DNA of 42,175 nucleotides from Chloroflexota bacterium. Its GTDB lineage: Bacteria > Chloroflexota > Dehalococcoidia > SHYD01. The notes beneath the pieces are model-generated. The model made no database searches, had not been told where the DNA came from, and saw only the letters and a list, made by a program, of their open reading frames with translations. The stretch is from contig JACPQN010000123.1 in NCBI GenBank assembly GCA_016190485.1, forward strand, positions 1 through 42,175, in the 5' to 3' direction. Of this stretch, positions 1 to 10,300 are shown piece by piece (the stretch's first letter is position 1; each line of letters starts with the position of its first letter). The translations under genes were made by a program, and so were the position numbers.

Positions 1-76
1 AGTTTACCCTGAGCCGGGCCGAAGGGAACCACGAGCGGCTCTCCCTTCGACAAGCTTAGGGTGAGCGGGGTTGGGA
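1..76. repeat. Dispersed palindromic repeat, copy 1
   Basis: This stretch contains the blocks AGTTTACCCTGAGC, GCCGAAGGGAACCACGAGC and CCCTTCGACAAGC, which recur in altered arrangement at 5249-5311, 6325-6401, 14638-14722, 14963-15017 and 28059-28076. It lies just past the stop codon of the helicase gene. It looks like a REP-type intergenic element; the family name is not known to me. Confidence 0.7.
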
Positions 77-111
77 CGGACCCAGTGCACACGAACTTAC
101 GCAACCAAGTA

Positions 112-3100
112 CTAGGGCGTCGCCGCGAAGCCTCGCACCTCTTCCGGTGGGCGCAGGTAGCTGATCTGACGGCCGGTCTTCACGGCGTAGGGCACGCCGT
201 CCCGGAAGACGATCTGGTTGGTGGTGAGGGCGGGTACCCGGGCGCCGGGCGCCACGATGCCCACCAGGTTCAAGGGATCGGCCCCGTTGATGGTCATGAA
301 AGAGCCGTCGGGCTTCTGGCGGCGCACTGCCCGGAGCTGCTGGACGGCCTCCGGCAAGGCGTACTGCTCCCCGGTGAACCCCGCCACAAAGCGGCCACCC
401 CGGATCTCGCCCCGGGCCTCCAGGCGGCGGTAGACCCGCACCAGGTCCCGCCAGGGCGGTGGGCTGGCCTCTCGCTGCAGCAGCCGGTGGAAGACCACGC
501 CGTACCGCCGCAGGAGCTGGCGGGCCAGATGCTCGGCCCGGCTGTCGGGGTCGGTCTGGCCGGCCTCGGGCGGCTCCAGGAGGGACCAGCGGCCTGCGGG
601 CGTGCGCAGCCCCAGGCGAGAGGTTGCGGGCTGCCGGCCGCGCCGCAGGACCTGCCGTCGCACCGGTGAGGTGAGGGAGAGGAGGCCGGCGAAGCCGTCG
701 CAGGTCACCAGGCCCCAGGCGGCCAGCTCTCGCAGAGCGTCTTCCACGTCGGAGGAGAGCTGGCGGGTCCACCGCACGATCTCCTGGGAGAAGCAGGCGC
801 CCCGTTGCTCCAGACACTCCAGGACCTGGCGGGCCACGCCGCCCAGGGGCGCGCCCTGGGCCGCCAGGGAGGAGCCGCCGCCCAGGTAGAGCGGCAGGTT
901 CTCCCGAAACACCAGGGCCACCGGCGTGTGGCGCGTCGCGCCCGCCTTGCGGCTCCCGCCGTCCCCGGAGGGGTTCAGGCGGGTCCACACCAGCTCGCCG
1001 GAGAGACACAGCTCCTCCAGCCAGCTTGGCGTGTAGTGGAGGAGCCGGGCGGGCAGCACGAGCTGGTCCCAGGCCGAGATGGGCAGCTCGGATCCCTCCA
1101 GTTGCTCCAGCACACCCACCAGGCCGGTGATGCCGTCCAACCGGTGCTCCGGCGCCAGGTGCTGCCAGACGAAGAGGAACCGGAGATAGTCCGCGGCGGC
1201 GACCGGCTCGATCTCCTGGCGCAGCCGGTCCAGGGTGTAGCGGTGGATGCGGGCCAGGAGCCGGCGGTCGCACCACTCCAGCGCCGCATCGCCAGTGAAG
1301 TGGCCTCGCAGAGCGAAGCCCTGCCCCTCCAGCGCGGCCAGGGCCGGCAACGCGTTGGCCGCGCCCAGACCCAGCGGGGCGACCAGGGCGCCGGCGGTCA
1401 TCGGTCCCAGGACCTCCAGCCGGCCCCGGATCAGCTCTCGGAGCGCCTCCTCAGAGGTCCAGGCGTGCTCCAACTCCCGCCCGGGGACCTGGACGCGTGG
1501 GCGTGCGACGGCCTCCGGGAACAGGGCCAGCAGCAGGGGGAGCCGCTCGGCGGCGGCCCACAGGGCGTGCTCTGGCCGCCCCTCCAGGCGGGTGGCCCGG
1601 CCCGCCTCCAGCAGCGCGTCCAGATGGCCGCGCCACGGCGCCACCTCCTGGTCGGTGAGGAAGCCCGTGACCAGGAGGGCGTCGTGGAGCTCGTCGGGAC
1701 TCTCCACCTCCGGCCAGGCCTGCTCCCGCACCCGCTGGATGGCCTCCATGTCCAGGTGGCCCATCTCGGCCGCGGGCGCTGCCGGCAGCGCCCTGCGCAG
1801 ATACACCGCCTGGGTGCGCCGTTCCTCCAGGGGTGCGTCGTCCAGGAAGGCGTAAGGACGGGCCGTGAGGATCTCGTGGGCGAAGGGCGAAGGCTCCGTG
1901 ACGTCCCGGGCTACCAGGGTGAGGCGCCGCTGGTGGATGGCCCGCAGCACCTCAAGGAACCGGTCAACGTCCATCACCTCATGCAGGCAGTCCTTCAGGG
2001 TCTCGTTGACCAAGGGGTGGTCGGGGATCTCCACGTCGCCCACCACGTTCTCCAGACAGGCCAGGGCCTCGGGGAAGACCGCGGCCATGAGGTCTTCCGC
2101 CCGCATGCGTTGGAGCTGCGGCGGGATGCGCCGGCCCCCCACCTGGCGGAGGATGGCCAGGGCGCGGCCAGCGTCCCAGCGCCAGCGGGTGGTGAACATG
2201 GGCGCCGCCAGCAGCGCCTGCACCAGCACCTCCCGGGCCGAGTTGGGGTGCAGGTAGTCGAAAACCTCCTCCAGGGGGAAGCTGTGCTGCATGCCCAGGG
2301 AGAGGACGATGGCGTCGTCGGTGGCCGCGGCCTGGAGCTCGAAGTTGAAGGTGCGGCAGAAGCGCTTGCGCAGCGCCAGCCCCCAGGCCCGGTTGACCCG
2401 GCTGCCGAAGGGCGCGTGGATCACCAGTTGCATGCCGCCACTCTCGTCGAAGAAGCGCTCCAGCACCAGGGTCTCCTGGGTGGGCACCGCGCCCAGGGCT
2501 GCCTTGCCAGCTTCCAGGTAGGCCACGATCTGCTCCGCGGCGGCGAGGTCGATCCCTGCATCCTGCATGAGCCAGCGGATCGCGCGCTGGGCGTCCGGCA
2601 GCAGCTCGCCTACCTCCCGGCGCAGCCGGGATACTCCGGCTGAGACTTCGTCGGTGCGGGCGGGGGCCTCTCCCAGCCAGAAGGGGATGGTGGGAGGCTG
2701 CCCGTGGGCGTCCTCCACCCGCAGCTTGCCCGGCTCCACCTTGAGGATGCGCCAGGAGGATGAGCCGAGCTGAAAGATGTTCCCTGGGATGCTCTCCACC
2801 GCGAAGTCCTCGTTCACGGTGCCCACCAGCGTGTTCTCCGGCTCCAGGATCACGTCGTAGTCGGCGTTGTCCGGGATGGCGCCGCCGGAGGTGACGGCCG
2901 CCAGGCGTGCGCCCCGGCGCGCCCGGAAGCGCCGGTTGACGCCGTCGTAGTGGAGGTACGCGCCGCCGCGGCCGGTGCGGGTGGAGAACCCCTCGGCCAG
3001 CAAGCGCCACACCTGCTCGTACTCCCCCCGGCTCAAGGAACGGTAGGGGTAGGCCCGGCGGCAGAGCTGGAACAGCGCCTCCTCGTCCCACTCCTCCGCG

Positions 3101-4422
3101 GCCACACAGGCGACCATCTGCTGGGCCAGGATGTCCAGCGGCTGCTGGGGAATGAGGAGGCGGTCCAGCTCGCCCTTCCTGGCCAGGGAGAGGAGCGCGG
3201 CGCACTCCACCAGCTCGTCCCGGGTGAGGGGAAAGAGGCGCGCCCGGGGCGTCCCCGTGAGCGTGTGTCCGGACCTCCCCGCGCGCTGGAGCAGGGTGGA
3301 GATGGAGCGCGGCGACCCGATCTGGCAGACCAGGTCTATGCTCCCGATATCGATGCCCAGTTCCAGCGAGGCGGTGGCCACCAGGGCTCTTAACTCACCC
3401 ATCTTGAGGCGCTGCTCCGCCCGCAGCCGCTGCTCTCGGGAGAGGCTGCCATGGTGGGCCATGATACTCTCCTCTCCCACGCGCTTGGCCAGGTGGAAGG
3501 TGATCCGCTCTGCCAGCCGGCGGGTGTTCACGAAGACCAGGGTGGTCCGCTCCTGGCTGATGAGCTGGGTCAGGCGGTCGTAGACCTCGTCCCAGGTCTC
3601 CAGTGAGCACACCGCCTCCAGGGGCGAGCCGGGCAGCTCCAGGGCCATGTCCATCGTCCGGCGGGAGCCCTGATCCACGACGGCACAGCGGGGGCTACCC
3701 CCAGTGTCCAGCCCACCAGCGCCCACCAGCAGCCGCGCCACCTCCTCCACGGGCTTCTGGGTGGCCGAGAGGCCGATGCGGAGAGGTCGCGTCGCGGCCA
3801 GGGCCTCCAGGCGCTCCAGGCTCAGGGCCAGGTGCGAGCCCCGCTTGCTGCCCGCGACGGCGTGGATCTCGTCCACGATGGCCGTGCGCACCGTGCGGAG
3901 CATGGCCCGGCCTTTCTCTGTGGTCAGGAGGATGTAGAGGGACTCCGGGGTGGTCACCAGGATGTGGGGCGGCCGCCGGGCCATGGCCTGCCGCTGGGAG
4001 GAGGTCGTATCCCCCGTGCGCACCAGCACCCGGATCTCGGGGGTAGGCAGCCCCATCTGCTCCAGTTCCTGGCCGATCTCAGCCAGGGGCTGCGCCAGGT
4101 TCTTCTGCACGTCGTTGCTCAGGGCCTTCAGAGGGGAGATGTACACCACCTGCGTCTCGTCAGCCAGCCTCCCCTCCAGGGCCTGGCGCAGCAGCGCGTC
4201 GATGCTCCAGAGGAAGGCCGCCAGGGTCTTGCCGGAGCCCGTGGGCGCGGCTATGAGGGTATCCTGACCGGAGCGAATGGCGGGCCAGCCCTGGGCCTGG
4301 GGTGGCGAAGGCGCCGGGAAGTGCGCTCGGAACCAGCGCTGGATGACCGGATGGAAGGCCGCCAGTGGGTCGCCGCCCGCTGCCGCCAACCGCGTCAGGA
4401 GACCGGAGTCCTCGCGCTGCAT
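112..4422 (-). CDS. lhr: Lhr-type ATP-dependent DEAD/DEAH helicase
   Basis: Large superfamily 2 helicase, 1436 aa from the chosen start, close to the usual length of full-size Lhr proteins, which unwind nucleic acid in repair or RNA metabolism. Visible motifs are a Walker A (APTGSGKT, residues 59-66), a DEIH Walker B box, a SAT motif, VFVNTRR in the second RecA-like domain and a RAGRSGH motif VI. They are followed by the long Lhr C-terminal region (DEAD/H-associated and winged-helix parts). The frame stays open upstream to 4764, but that extension is antisense to the MBL/regulator locus. The ATG at 4422 is preceded by AAAGGA at SD distance and begins at the family-like N-terminus. The gene is monocistronic and ends at a dispersed repeat. 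Function is assigned by family. Confidence 0.93.
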   Translation of the reverse strand: MQREDSGLLTRLAAAGGDPLAAFHPVIQRWFRAHFPAPSPPQAQGWPAIRSGQDTLIAAPTGSGKTLAAFLWSIDALLRQALEGRLADETQVVYISPLKALSNDVQKNLAQPLAEIGQELEQMGLPTPEIRVLVRTGDTTSSQRQAMARRPPHILVTTPESLYILLTTEKGRAMLRTVRTAIVDEIHAVAGSKRGSHLALSLERLEALAATRPLRIGLSATQKPVEEVARLLVGAGGLDTGGSPRCAVVDQGSRRTMDMALELPGSPLEAVCSLETWDEVYDRLTQLISQERTTLVFVNTRRLAERITFHLAKRVGEESIMAHHGSLSREQRLRAEQRLKMGELRALVATASLELGIDIGSIDLVCQIGSPRSISTLLQRAGRSGHTLTGTPRARLFPLTRDELVECAALLSLARKGELDRLLIPQQPLDILAQQMVACVAAEEWDEEALFQLCRRAYPYRSLSRGEYEQVWRLLAEGFSTRTGRGGAYLHYDGVNRRFRARRGARLAAVTSGGAIPDNADYDVILEPENTLVGTVNEDFAVESIPGNIFQLGSSSWRILKVEPGKLRVEDAHGQPPTIPFWLGEAPARTDEVSAGVSRLRREVGELLPDAQRAIRWLMQDAGIDLAAAEQIVAYLEAGKAALGAVPTQETLVLERFFDESGGMQLVIHAPFGSRVNRAWGLALRKRFCRTFNFELQAAATDDAIVLSLGMQHSFPLEEVFDYLHPNSAREVLVQALLAAPMFTTRWRWDAGRALAILRQVGGRRIPPQLQRMRAEDLMAAVFPEALACLENVVGDVEIPDHPLVNETLKDCLHEVMDVDRFLEVLRAIHQRRLTLVARDVTEPSPFAHEILTARPYAFLDDAPLEERRTQAVYLRRALPAAPAAEMGHLDMEAIQRVREQAWPEVESPDELHDALLVTGFLTDQEVAPWRGHLDALLEAGRATRLEGRPEHALWAAAERLPLLLALFPEAVARPRVQVPGRELEHAWTSEEALRELIRGRLEVLGPMTAGALVAPLGLGAANALPALAALEGQGFALRGHFTGDAALEWCDRRLLARIHRYTLDRLRQEIEPVAAADYLRFLFVWQHLAPEHRLDGITGLVGVLEQLEGSELPISAWDQLVLPARLLHYTPSWLEELCLSGELVWTRLNPSGDGGSRKAGATRHTPVALVFRENLPLYLGGGSSLAAQGAPLGGVARQVLECLEQRGACFSQEIVRWTRQLSSDVEDALRELAAWGLVTCDGFAGLLSLTSPVRRQVLRRGRQPATSRLGLRTPAGRWSLLEPPEAGQTDPDSRAEHLARQLLRRYGVVFHRLLQREASPPPWRDLVRVYRRLEARGEIRGGRFVAGFTGEQYALPEAVQQLRAVRRQKPDGSFMTINGADPLNLVGIVAPGARVPALTTNQIVFRDGVPYAVKTGRQISYLRPPEEVRGFAATP

Positions 4423-4538
4423 ATCGTCCTTTAGTCTACTCTCCCTGGGTGGGGGGAGAAAGGGCGTGGCGGCAGTTGAGCCTCCCCAGCCAATAGTGGT
4501 AAGGTAAACACCCGCCATCCTGCGGCAGAGAAGGCTGC

Positions 4539-4722
4539 GTGGACGTTCGCTTCTGGGGCACCAGAGGGTCGCTGGCCCGGCCCGGACCCAAGACCCTCCG
4601 TTATGGCGGCAACACCCCATGCGTCGAGGTGGGAACCACCGCGGGCACCCTGGTGGTGTTGGACTGCGGCACCGGCATCTACGAGCTGGGGCGGGCCCTG
4701 GTCGCCGGCGGAGCGCCTGTAG
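4539..4722 (+). pseudogene. N-terminal remnant of an MBL-fold metallohydrolase
   Basis: From a GTG at 4539 the frame encodes about 61 residues typical of the start of MBL-fold hydrolases of the COG1235 kind: [18 protein letters not shown] and [11 protein letters not shown]. Homology stops near 4720, before the HxHxDH zinc-binding motif, and the same frame then runs on as nonsense to 4841. The next recognisable coding, in a different frame, is a response-regulator receiver domain. The simplest reading is an internal deletion that removed most of the hydrolase domain. A catalytic protein cannot be made from this piece. Confidence 0.75.
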
Positions 4723-4732
4723 CGGCCTGGCC

Positions 4733-5143
4733 GTGCCGCGCGAAGCTCCGGAGGGCAAGACCATCCTGGTGGTGGATGATGAGCCGGAGATCGTGGAGCT
4801 CCTGGCCAGGGCGCTGGAACCGGAGGGGTTCAGGCTGCTGAAGGCCTACGACGGCGACGGCGCCCTGCAAGCAGCCATCTCGGAGCGCCCGGACCTTATC
4901 CTCCTGGACTGGATGCTCCCCGGCATGAGCGGCCTGGAGGTGTGTCGCAGGCTGCGGGCAGCCGCCGACCCACAGATTCGGGACGTGCCGGTGGTGCTCA
5001 TCACCGCCAGGACCACCACTCAGGACATGGCCGAGGGCTTTGCCGCCGGCGCCACCGACTACCTGACCAAGCCCTTCACCCTGGCCCACGTGCGTTTCCG
5101 CACCCGGAGCTGGCTGCTCCGGGCGGAGCAGAGCGCGCCGTAG
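4733..5143 (+). CDS. Single-domain response regulator (receiver domain), probably a remnant
   Basis: A complete CheY-like receiver of 136 aa is encoded if the GTG at 4733 is used. The acidic pair D15-D16, phosphoacceptor D59 in [10 protein letters not shown], switch threonine T91 in LITA and lysine K113 in LTKPF are all present, so the domain could be phosphorylated. There is no output domain and no adjacent histidine kinase. No good SD sequence precedes the GTG, and the coding joins directly to the broken MBL fragment in another frame. I infer that it was the second half of a longer MBL/receiver gene or operon and may no longer be expressed properly. Confidence 0.7.
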   Translation: MPREAPEGKTILVVDDEPEIVELLARALEPEGFRLLKAYDGDGALQAAISERPDLILLDWMLPGMSGLEVCRRLRAAADPQIRDVPVVLITARTTTQDMAEGFAAGATDYLTKPFTLAHVRFRTRSWLLRAEQSAP

Positions 5144-5214
5144 CGCTGTCAGCGATGGACCGGAGCGTTTCCTGCCGGCTCAGCAGGCCTTCGAAGGAAA
5201 TGAGACCTATGTAG

Positions 5215-5237
5215 GGCGGTCGCCTTGGGCGACCGCC
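5215..5237. repeat. 9-bp-stem hairpin
   Basis: GGCGGTCGC (5215-5223) is followed by CTTGG and the exact complement GCGACCGCC (5229-5237). It lies between two convergent genes and has no T-run on either side. It is therefore more likely a dispersed hairpin repeat than a classical terminator, though it could attenuate readthrough. Confidence 0.6.
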
Positions 5238-5248
5238 GCAGGGGGTGA

Positions 5249-5311
5249 GGGACAAGCCCTTCGACAAGCTCAGGACACCGCAGGCTCAGGACACCGCAGG
5301 CTCAGGACAGG
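5249..5311. repeat. Dispersed repeat copy 2 with internal 16-bp tandem repeat
   Basis: CCCTTCGACAAGCTCAGGA, a block shared with the other dispersed repeats, runs into two exact copies of CTCAGGACACCGCAGG (5269-5284 and 5285-5300) plus a partial third copy ending at 5311. It lies between the receiver gene and the convergent oxidoreductase gene. Confidence 0.75.
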
Positions 5312-5345
5312 CCTCCACCCTCCATGGGTGGATCTCCTCAGCCCG

Positions 5346-6242
5346 TCAGATGCCCGGCAGCCGCAACTGCACTCCGGCCCGCTCCTCCTGGAGCCGCACC
5401 AGCGCGTCGGCGTCCTCCGGGCCCCAGCCGCGTCCCAGGGCCTCCACGTGGGCCTGGTCGATGAGGTTGGCCAGGGCCATGGGCACGCCCAGCTCCCGGC
5501 CCAACTCCGTGGCCAGCCGCAGGTCCTTGGCCGCCAGGGCCGCCGCAAACCCCGGCCGGAAGTCTCCCCGGAACAGATAGCGCGGGAAGCGCTCCGTGAG
5601 GCGGCGGGAGCTGCCGGTGCTGGCCCCGATCACCGCGGCCAGCACCTCCAGGGCTACCCCTGCTTTGACCCCCAGGGTCAGCGCCTCGGCCAGGACCAGC
5701 GCGTTGCCGGCGCTGGCCAGGTTGTTGCACAGCTTGCACACGCTGCCGCTGCCGATGGGGCCGCAGTAGAAGACCTGCTTCCCGATGACTTCCAGCAGCG
5801 GCCTGACCCGCTGAAAGACAGCCGCATCACCGCCGACCATGACCGAGAGGGTGGCCGCCACCGCCCCCTGGACGCCGCCGCTCACCGGCGCGTCCAGCAC
5901 TGCGATCCCGCGCGCCGCCCCCTCCCGGTGGATCATGCGGATGACCGTGGGCGAGTTGGTGGAGAGGTCTACGTAGGTCGCGCCGGCCCCGGCGCCCGCC
6001 AGCACGCCGCCCTCGCCCAAAACCACGGCTTCCACCTCGCGAGGGCCGGGCAGAGAGGTGAAGACGGCATCGGCACCCCGCGCAGCCTCCTGAGGTGTGC
6101 CCGCCCACCGCGCGCCTTGCTCCACCAGAGAGTTCGCTGCTTCCCGGCGCAGGTCGTGCACCGCCAGCCGGTGGCCCGCCCGGATCAGGTTGCCGGCCAT
6201 GGGGTTGCCCATGTTGCCCAGCCCAACAAAGCCGATGTCCAT
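5346..6242 (-). CDS. NAD(P)-dependent oxidoreductase, 3-hydroxyisobutyrate dehydrogenase family
   Basis: Beta-hydroxyacid dehydrogenase of 298 aa, the normal length for the family. The Rossmann motif GLGNMG is at residues 7-12, the substrate-binding DAPVSGG at 117-123 and the catalytic lysine K170 in CKLCNN. Members oxidise 3-hydroxyisobutyrate, tartronate semialdehyde, 6-phosphogluconate-like or succinic semialdehyde-type substrates with NAD(P); the exact substrate cannot be read from sequence. The ATG at 6242 is preceded by AGGAGC about 8 bases upstream and gives a normal N-terminus, so the open extension to 6290 is not used. The gene stands alone, flanked on both sides by dispersed repeats. 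Confidence 0.88.
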   Translation of the reverse strand: MDIGFVGLGNMGNPMAGNLIRAGHRLAVHDLRREAANSLVEQGARWAGTPQEAARGADAVFTSLPGPREVEAVVLGEGGVLAGAGAGATYVDLSTNSPTVIRMIHREGAARGIAVLDAPVSGGVQGAVAATLSVMVGGDAAVFQRVRPLLEVIGKQVFYCGPIGSGSVCKLCNNLASAGNALVLAEALTLGVKAGVALEVLAAVIGASTGSSRRLTERFPRYLFRGDFRPGFAAALAAKDLRLATELGRELGVPMALANLIDQAHVEALGRGWGPEDADALVRLQEERAGVQLRLPGI

Positions 6243-6324
6243 GATAGTGCTCCTGGTGGGTGTGGCCACAGGATACCACGCCGCGACCAAGAAGGCCCGG
6301 CCGCGGCACGCTGCCAGTGGGGAA

Positions 6325-6401
6325 ACCGCTCATGGTGAGCCGAGTTTACCCTGAGCTGCGTCCTGAGCTTGTCGAAGGGCTTGCCGAAGGGAACCATGAG
6401 C
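6325..6401. repeat. Dispersed palindromic repeat, copy 3
   Basis: The element starts with ACCGCTCATGGTGAGCC and ends with GGGAACCATGAGC, so its ends are inverted copies of each other. It contains the AGTTTACCCTGAGC, GAGCTTGTCGAAGGG and GCCGAAGGGAACCATGAGC blocks. It separates the oxidoreductase gene from the divergently transcribed exported-protein pair. Confidence 0.75.
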
Positions 6402-6441
6402 AATCCTTGATTTGCCCCGCCCTCCTGGCAAATTGGTGTGT

Positions 6442-6480
6442 TTGACATATTGACTGCCCCCCCCCCCCCCGTGCTACTGT
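6442..6480 (+). promoter_or_regulatory. Candidate promoter with C14 tract between -35 and -10
   Basis: A perfect TTGACA lies at 6442-6447 and an extended -10, TGC-TACTGT, at 6472-6480. They are separated by 27 bases, of which 14 are an uninterrupted run of C (6457-6470). A normal spacer is about 17 bases, so a tract near 4 C would give ideal spacing. The gene start follows 39 bases after the -10. The hexamers are seen directly; promoter activity is inferred. Confidence 0.5.
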
Positions 6481-6518
6481 GCCCCACGGATGCAACGCCC
6501 CGACCAGGAGGTGCTCCC

Positions 6519-7319
6519 ATGAGTTTCCGGCGCGCTCTGGCACTCCCGATCGTCGCTCTGGCGCTCCTGGCCCTGCCAGAGCGGCCCTCCCTGGCCCAGC
6601 CCCTCCCCGCCCCAGAGGTGGCGGCGCCCGCGCTCCTCGATCCTCCCGACGGCACCCGGCTCGGCGACTTGTCGACCATGCTCCGGTGGGAGAACCCTCC
6701 ACGGACCACACAGTACCATTTGCAAGTCATTCCCTGGAACAACGACGGGCCTGGTATTGACCTCATAATCGGAGACGCATCTCAGGTCTCCGCGGCATCG
6801 TACTCCGTCAAGGCTCCTCAATTTGGCGTGGGCAACTATGTCATCCTTCCAGGTGCCACATACACTTGGCGGGTACGGGTTTCCGACGCAACAAATTCGC
6901 TCAGTGCTTCTGCTTCGGAATGGAGCCTCTGGTCTGCCACTCGCTCATTCAGCACACCAAAACCGAGCGCGCTGACCATTCAACTTGTTTCTCCCGTGGC
7001 AGGAAGGACAATTCAGACAGACGTGCCCACCCTGCTTTGGGAAGACTCGAATGGTCAAATGTTTTACTACGAGATTCAATTAAGTTCCGATGCCAATTTT
7101 GGTGCAGGTGAAGATGGCCCCATCGCATCTGTGTACTGGAATCTGGTACACGGTGGGAATGCAGCTCCACCCAACTCTTGGACTGTGCCCAGTTCCTCAC
7201 CTTTACAGCGCGGAGTGACCTATTACTGGCGGGTGCGCCAACGTGTTCAGGCCACTCCTAATGGCTCTCTTGAACCAGGGGTTACTTGGGGGTTCATTGA
7301 GAGTTTTACCGTACAGTAG
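6519..7319 (+). CDS. Exported protein with two fibronectin III-like repeats
   Basis: A 266-aa protein with a cleavable signal peptide (basic MSFRR, hydrophobic stretch to about residue 24, probable cut after SLAQ). Two Ig/Fn3-like units follow, each beginning with a LLDPPDG or LVSPVAG type strand and ending in TYTWRVR or TYYWRVR. Such repeats mediate binding at the cell surface; no enzyme motif is seen. The ATG at 6519 has AGGAGG 7 bases upstream. An in-frame GTG at 6438 would put the C-tract inside the coding region but would bury the signal peptide, so I reject it. GC content falls well below that of the neighbours towards the 3' end. The gene is followed after 36 bases by a second exported protein, probably in one transcript. 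Confidence 0.75.
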   Translation: MSFRRALALPIVALALLALPERPSLAQPLPAPEVAAPALLDPPDGTRLGDLSTMLRWENPPRTTQYHLQVIPWNNDGPGIDLIIGDASQVSAASYSVKAPQFGVGNYVILPGATYTWRVRVSDATNSLSASASEWSLWSATRSFSTPKPSALTIQLVSPVAGRTIQTDVPTLLWEDSNGQMFYYEIQLSSDANFGAGEDGPIASVYWNLVHGGNAAPPNSWTVPSSSPLQRGVTYYWRVRQRVQATPNGSLEPGVTWGFIESFTVQ

Positions 7320-7355
7320 TGCGTCTGTGCGTCTATCCATCTTTGAGGAGGTTGT

Positions 7356-10300
7356 ATGGAGGCCTTATCATCCCGCCTTCCTAGATGGCTTAGTCTGATA
7401 TTCCTCGTATTCGCGTTCATACTAGCCGTAGAAGGTGCTCCGAGGTCCTCATCTGTCTTAGCCGACTCAGAGGCAGGTTTCCTCGCGCCTGTTGGAAGAG
7501 GAGTAATCCTTACCGTTACGCATGGCTACGATGATTCTAACTGCATTGGGGGTGACCATTGCAATAATCAACGGTTTGGGCTGGACTTTCGGCTGGACCA
7601 GCAACATCAGGGTGATGCGACGGTTCTCGCCCCACTGTCAGGTACAGTAGTAAAGACTCATGTCAGGGGGAATCCTGACTATTGCCTGCTCTTCCGTACC
7701 GACTATGGCAATTTGAATCTAAATATCTGTCACTTGGGTACATTTTCTGTATCCAACGGCCAACACGTGAACAGAGGAGATATTCTAGGTACTAGGAACA
7801 CGAGCTGGATTCACCTAAGCCTTGACGATCGGTACAACACACACCGAGAAAATGATCCAAGGAATGCTCCACCGGTGCCCTTTGCCGGTGCATATGCGAT
7901 TGAGGGTGTCTCGTTTGCTATTGGGGAACAACACGTAGGAAAGGCCCTTCCCGCCTCTTCGAATGGTTCCGGGTCGCAACCGCAACCTCCAACGCCTCCC
8001 TCGGTACCGGACAACCCCAGGCTTCTTGAGGTTCGGGGATTATCCCAGAGCCAGATCGCTATTGCCTGGACATCGGTCTCGGGAGCGGAACGGTATAGCG
8101 TGCACAGGCAGAATCCTGATGGAAGGACATTCGTAGTTCACGAGACTAACGGCACCACCTATACGGATAGCGGCCTAGCCTGCGGTACCCGCTACGTATA
8201 TTGGGTAAGCGCAGAAAATGCGGCCGGGCGCTCCAGCCTGAGTAATTCTGCGACCGTAAGCGCCTTTGCCTGTCCCGATACCTCGCCGCCACAGCCCACT
8301 ACACCGAGCCTTACTCTTGACCTTTCCCCGTCGTCTGGTCCTGTTGGCACCGCCGTGCGGGTCTACGTACGATCCAGTAACTCCAGCTACAACACCGTGC
8401 GCGTGACATTCGGATGCGGCGAGCCCTCACGGTACGAGCTTGGAACCCCCGAAGCGACCTTCACATGGTCAACCACCGGATGCTCCGCTGGAACCAGGAG
8501 AATTACTGCTCAAGCCCGGATGGCGGACGACCCCAGTTGGTCGCGCGCCGTGTCCTCATCTCGCGATATCGCTCTCAGTCCCTCACCTACCCAGACTCCG
8601 ACAATAATAGTAGAGCAATGTAACTTTAGCTTCCTAGCTGATTCACCTACCTCCGGTTCATCCCCACTAACCGTGCAGTTTTCAATTAGCAATCTTGGCG
8701 GGTGTAACCGGTTTTCCTGGGATTTTGGTGACGGAGCAACGAGCACTGACGACCCGAAGACTTCTCATAAGTACAATAATCCTGGGCCAAGCACTTTGCG
8801 CTACACGGTGTCGCTTACCGGCTGTGGGGGCACCGGATGCAAGACTGTCAGAAGGACGGACTACGTCACGGTTGATCCAGTGCCCCCCGGATGGCTGGTA
8901 GCCTCGTTCAATTTTGACGAAGGATCGGGTTCTACATCTGCTGACCTATCTGGCAAGGGCAACACCGCGCAGATCGCGACTGCCACATGGACGGACGGGA
9001 TACGAGGAAAGGCTGTCCGCTTCGACGGGAAAGACGGCATAGGTGTTCGTGTGAGTGCCTCGGACTCACTCCAGTCCAACAGTTTTACCTTTGAGGCATG
9101 CTTAAGGAGTGCCGCGGGCGGCGGCACCATTGCCTCTCAAGGTGAGTACGGTGCCAATACCCGTTGGAGACTCTGGGTGGACGGCGATCGGCTGGTACTC
9201 CAGGTGTGGTCCAGCGGCGGTAGCTCAGAGGTTAGGAGCACGAGTATCTTAAGCGGCAGCGGCTGGACGTGCATTGGCGCCTCCTTCGACGGGCAGGATG
9301 TTAAGTTCTATCGTGAAGGTGCGCTCCATTCCAGTGCCAGACTGTCCACAGGTGGGATTAATTCAGGGTCGTCGACGTTGTACGTTGGTAGCGCCTTTGG
9401 ACGGACCTGGTTCTCAGGCGACATCGATGAAGTGCGTTACTGGAATTACGCGACTACACCCTCGGCAAGCCCGACCGCCACGCCGACAGCAGGGCCCACG
9501 GCCACACCGACATCCACTCCAACGCCAACCGCTACTCCCACATTGACGCCAACACCGACGCCGACGCCCAAGGGAACCATTGTCGACCTCTCACCCAGTT
9601 TTGTGACCATCGAATCAGGCAAGACGCAGGCGTTCACCGCGACCCTCACCGATCGAGCCAACACGCCGGTTTCGAACAAGTCCCTCACATGGAGCGTCGA
9701 TCTGGGCGTAGTTTCTCCAACAACCTGCGTTACCGATTCACAAGGCAGGTGCAGCGCGACCTACACCGCTCCTACAGTGTCCTCAACTACTAATGCGACG
9801 CTTCGTGCGACGTTCAGCGGAGACGCGTCCTATGAGTCGAACAGTGACGTATCATCAATAACAATTGCCCGGCCCACTGTGGACCCACCACCACCTTGTG
9901 TTCGACCGGTCCAAAATCCAGAAAGTCCGAGCCCAGAGGTGGAGGTGACCCGACTCGCAGATGTCTCCGCGTCCTCTGCCGCCTCAAACGCCACCGATAA
10001 GTGCCTCAACACGACCGCCGTTAGCCCAGTCACATTAACCTGGTTGACGCCGCCATCGTTGGTCTCGTTCAATGTTTTCGCGCCGACTGGGGCCACGTCA
10101 GCACGAGCAACCTTGACGGAGGTGGACCCATCTACTGGGACGGTACTGAACACACACATATTCAACGTGACCATGACCAGCACCGGCGGAACCAGTTGCG
10201 TCAAAGTGCGGCTATATCCGTGGAGCTTTAAGAAGTACTTCAAATCTTTGAAGGTGGATGTCAGCCCCGGCCCCGGAATCTCGGAAGTTGAGGCGTTCGT

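Noticed and set aside
805-2643. Long open frame antisense to the helicase gene (612 codons)
   Set aside because: Composition is typical of a GC-rich shadow frame (Gln, Gly, Val, His-rich), it has no family motif, and the helicase on the other strand is unmistakable.
4423-4764. N-terminal extension of the helicase frame
   Set aside because: The extra 114 residues are antisense to the MBL/receiver locus and unlike Lhr, and the ATG at 4422 has an SD sequence.
5269-5311. Tandem 16-bp repeats considered as a CRISPR array
   Set aside because: The units are directly adjacent with no spacers and there are no cas genes.
6438-6518. Upstream in-frame GTG start that would make the C-tract part of the coding sequence
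   Set aside because: The 27-residue extension would precede a clear signal peptide, while ATG 6519 has an AGGAGG site.
9460-9575. Repetitive ACN-CCN stretch that could look like a CRISPR or microsatellite
   Set aside because: It encodes the Thr-Pro-Ala linker of the exported protein; there are no spacers or palindromic repeats.
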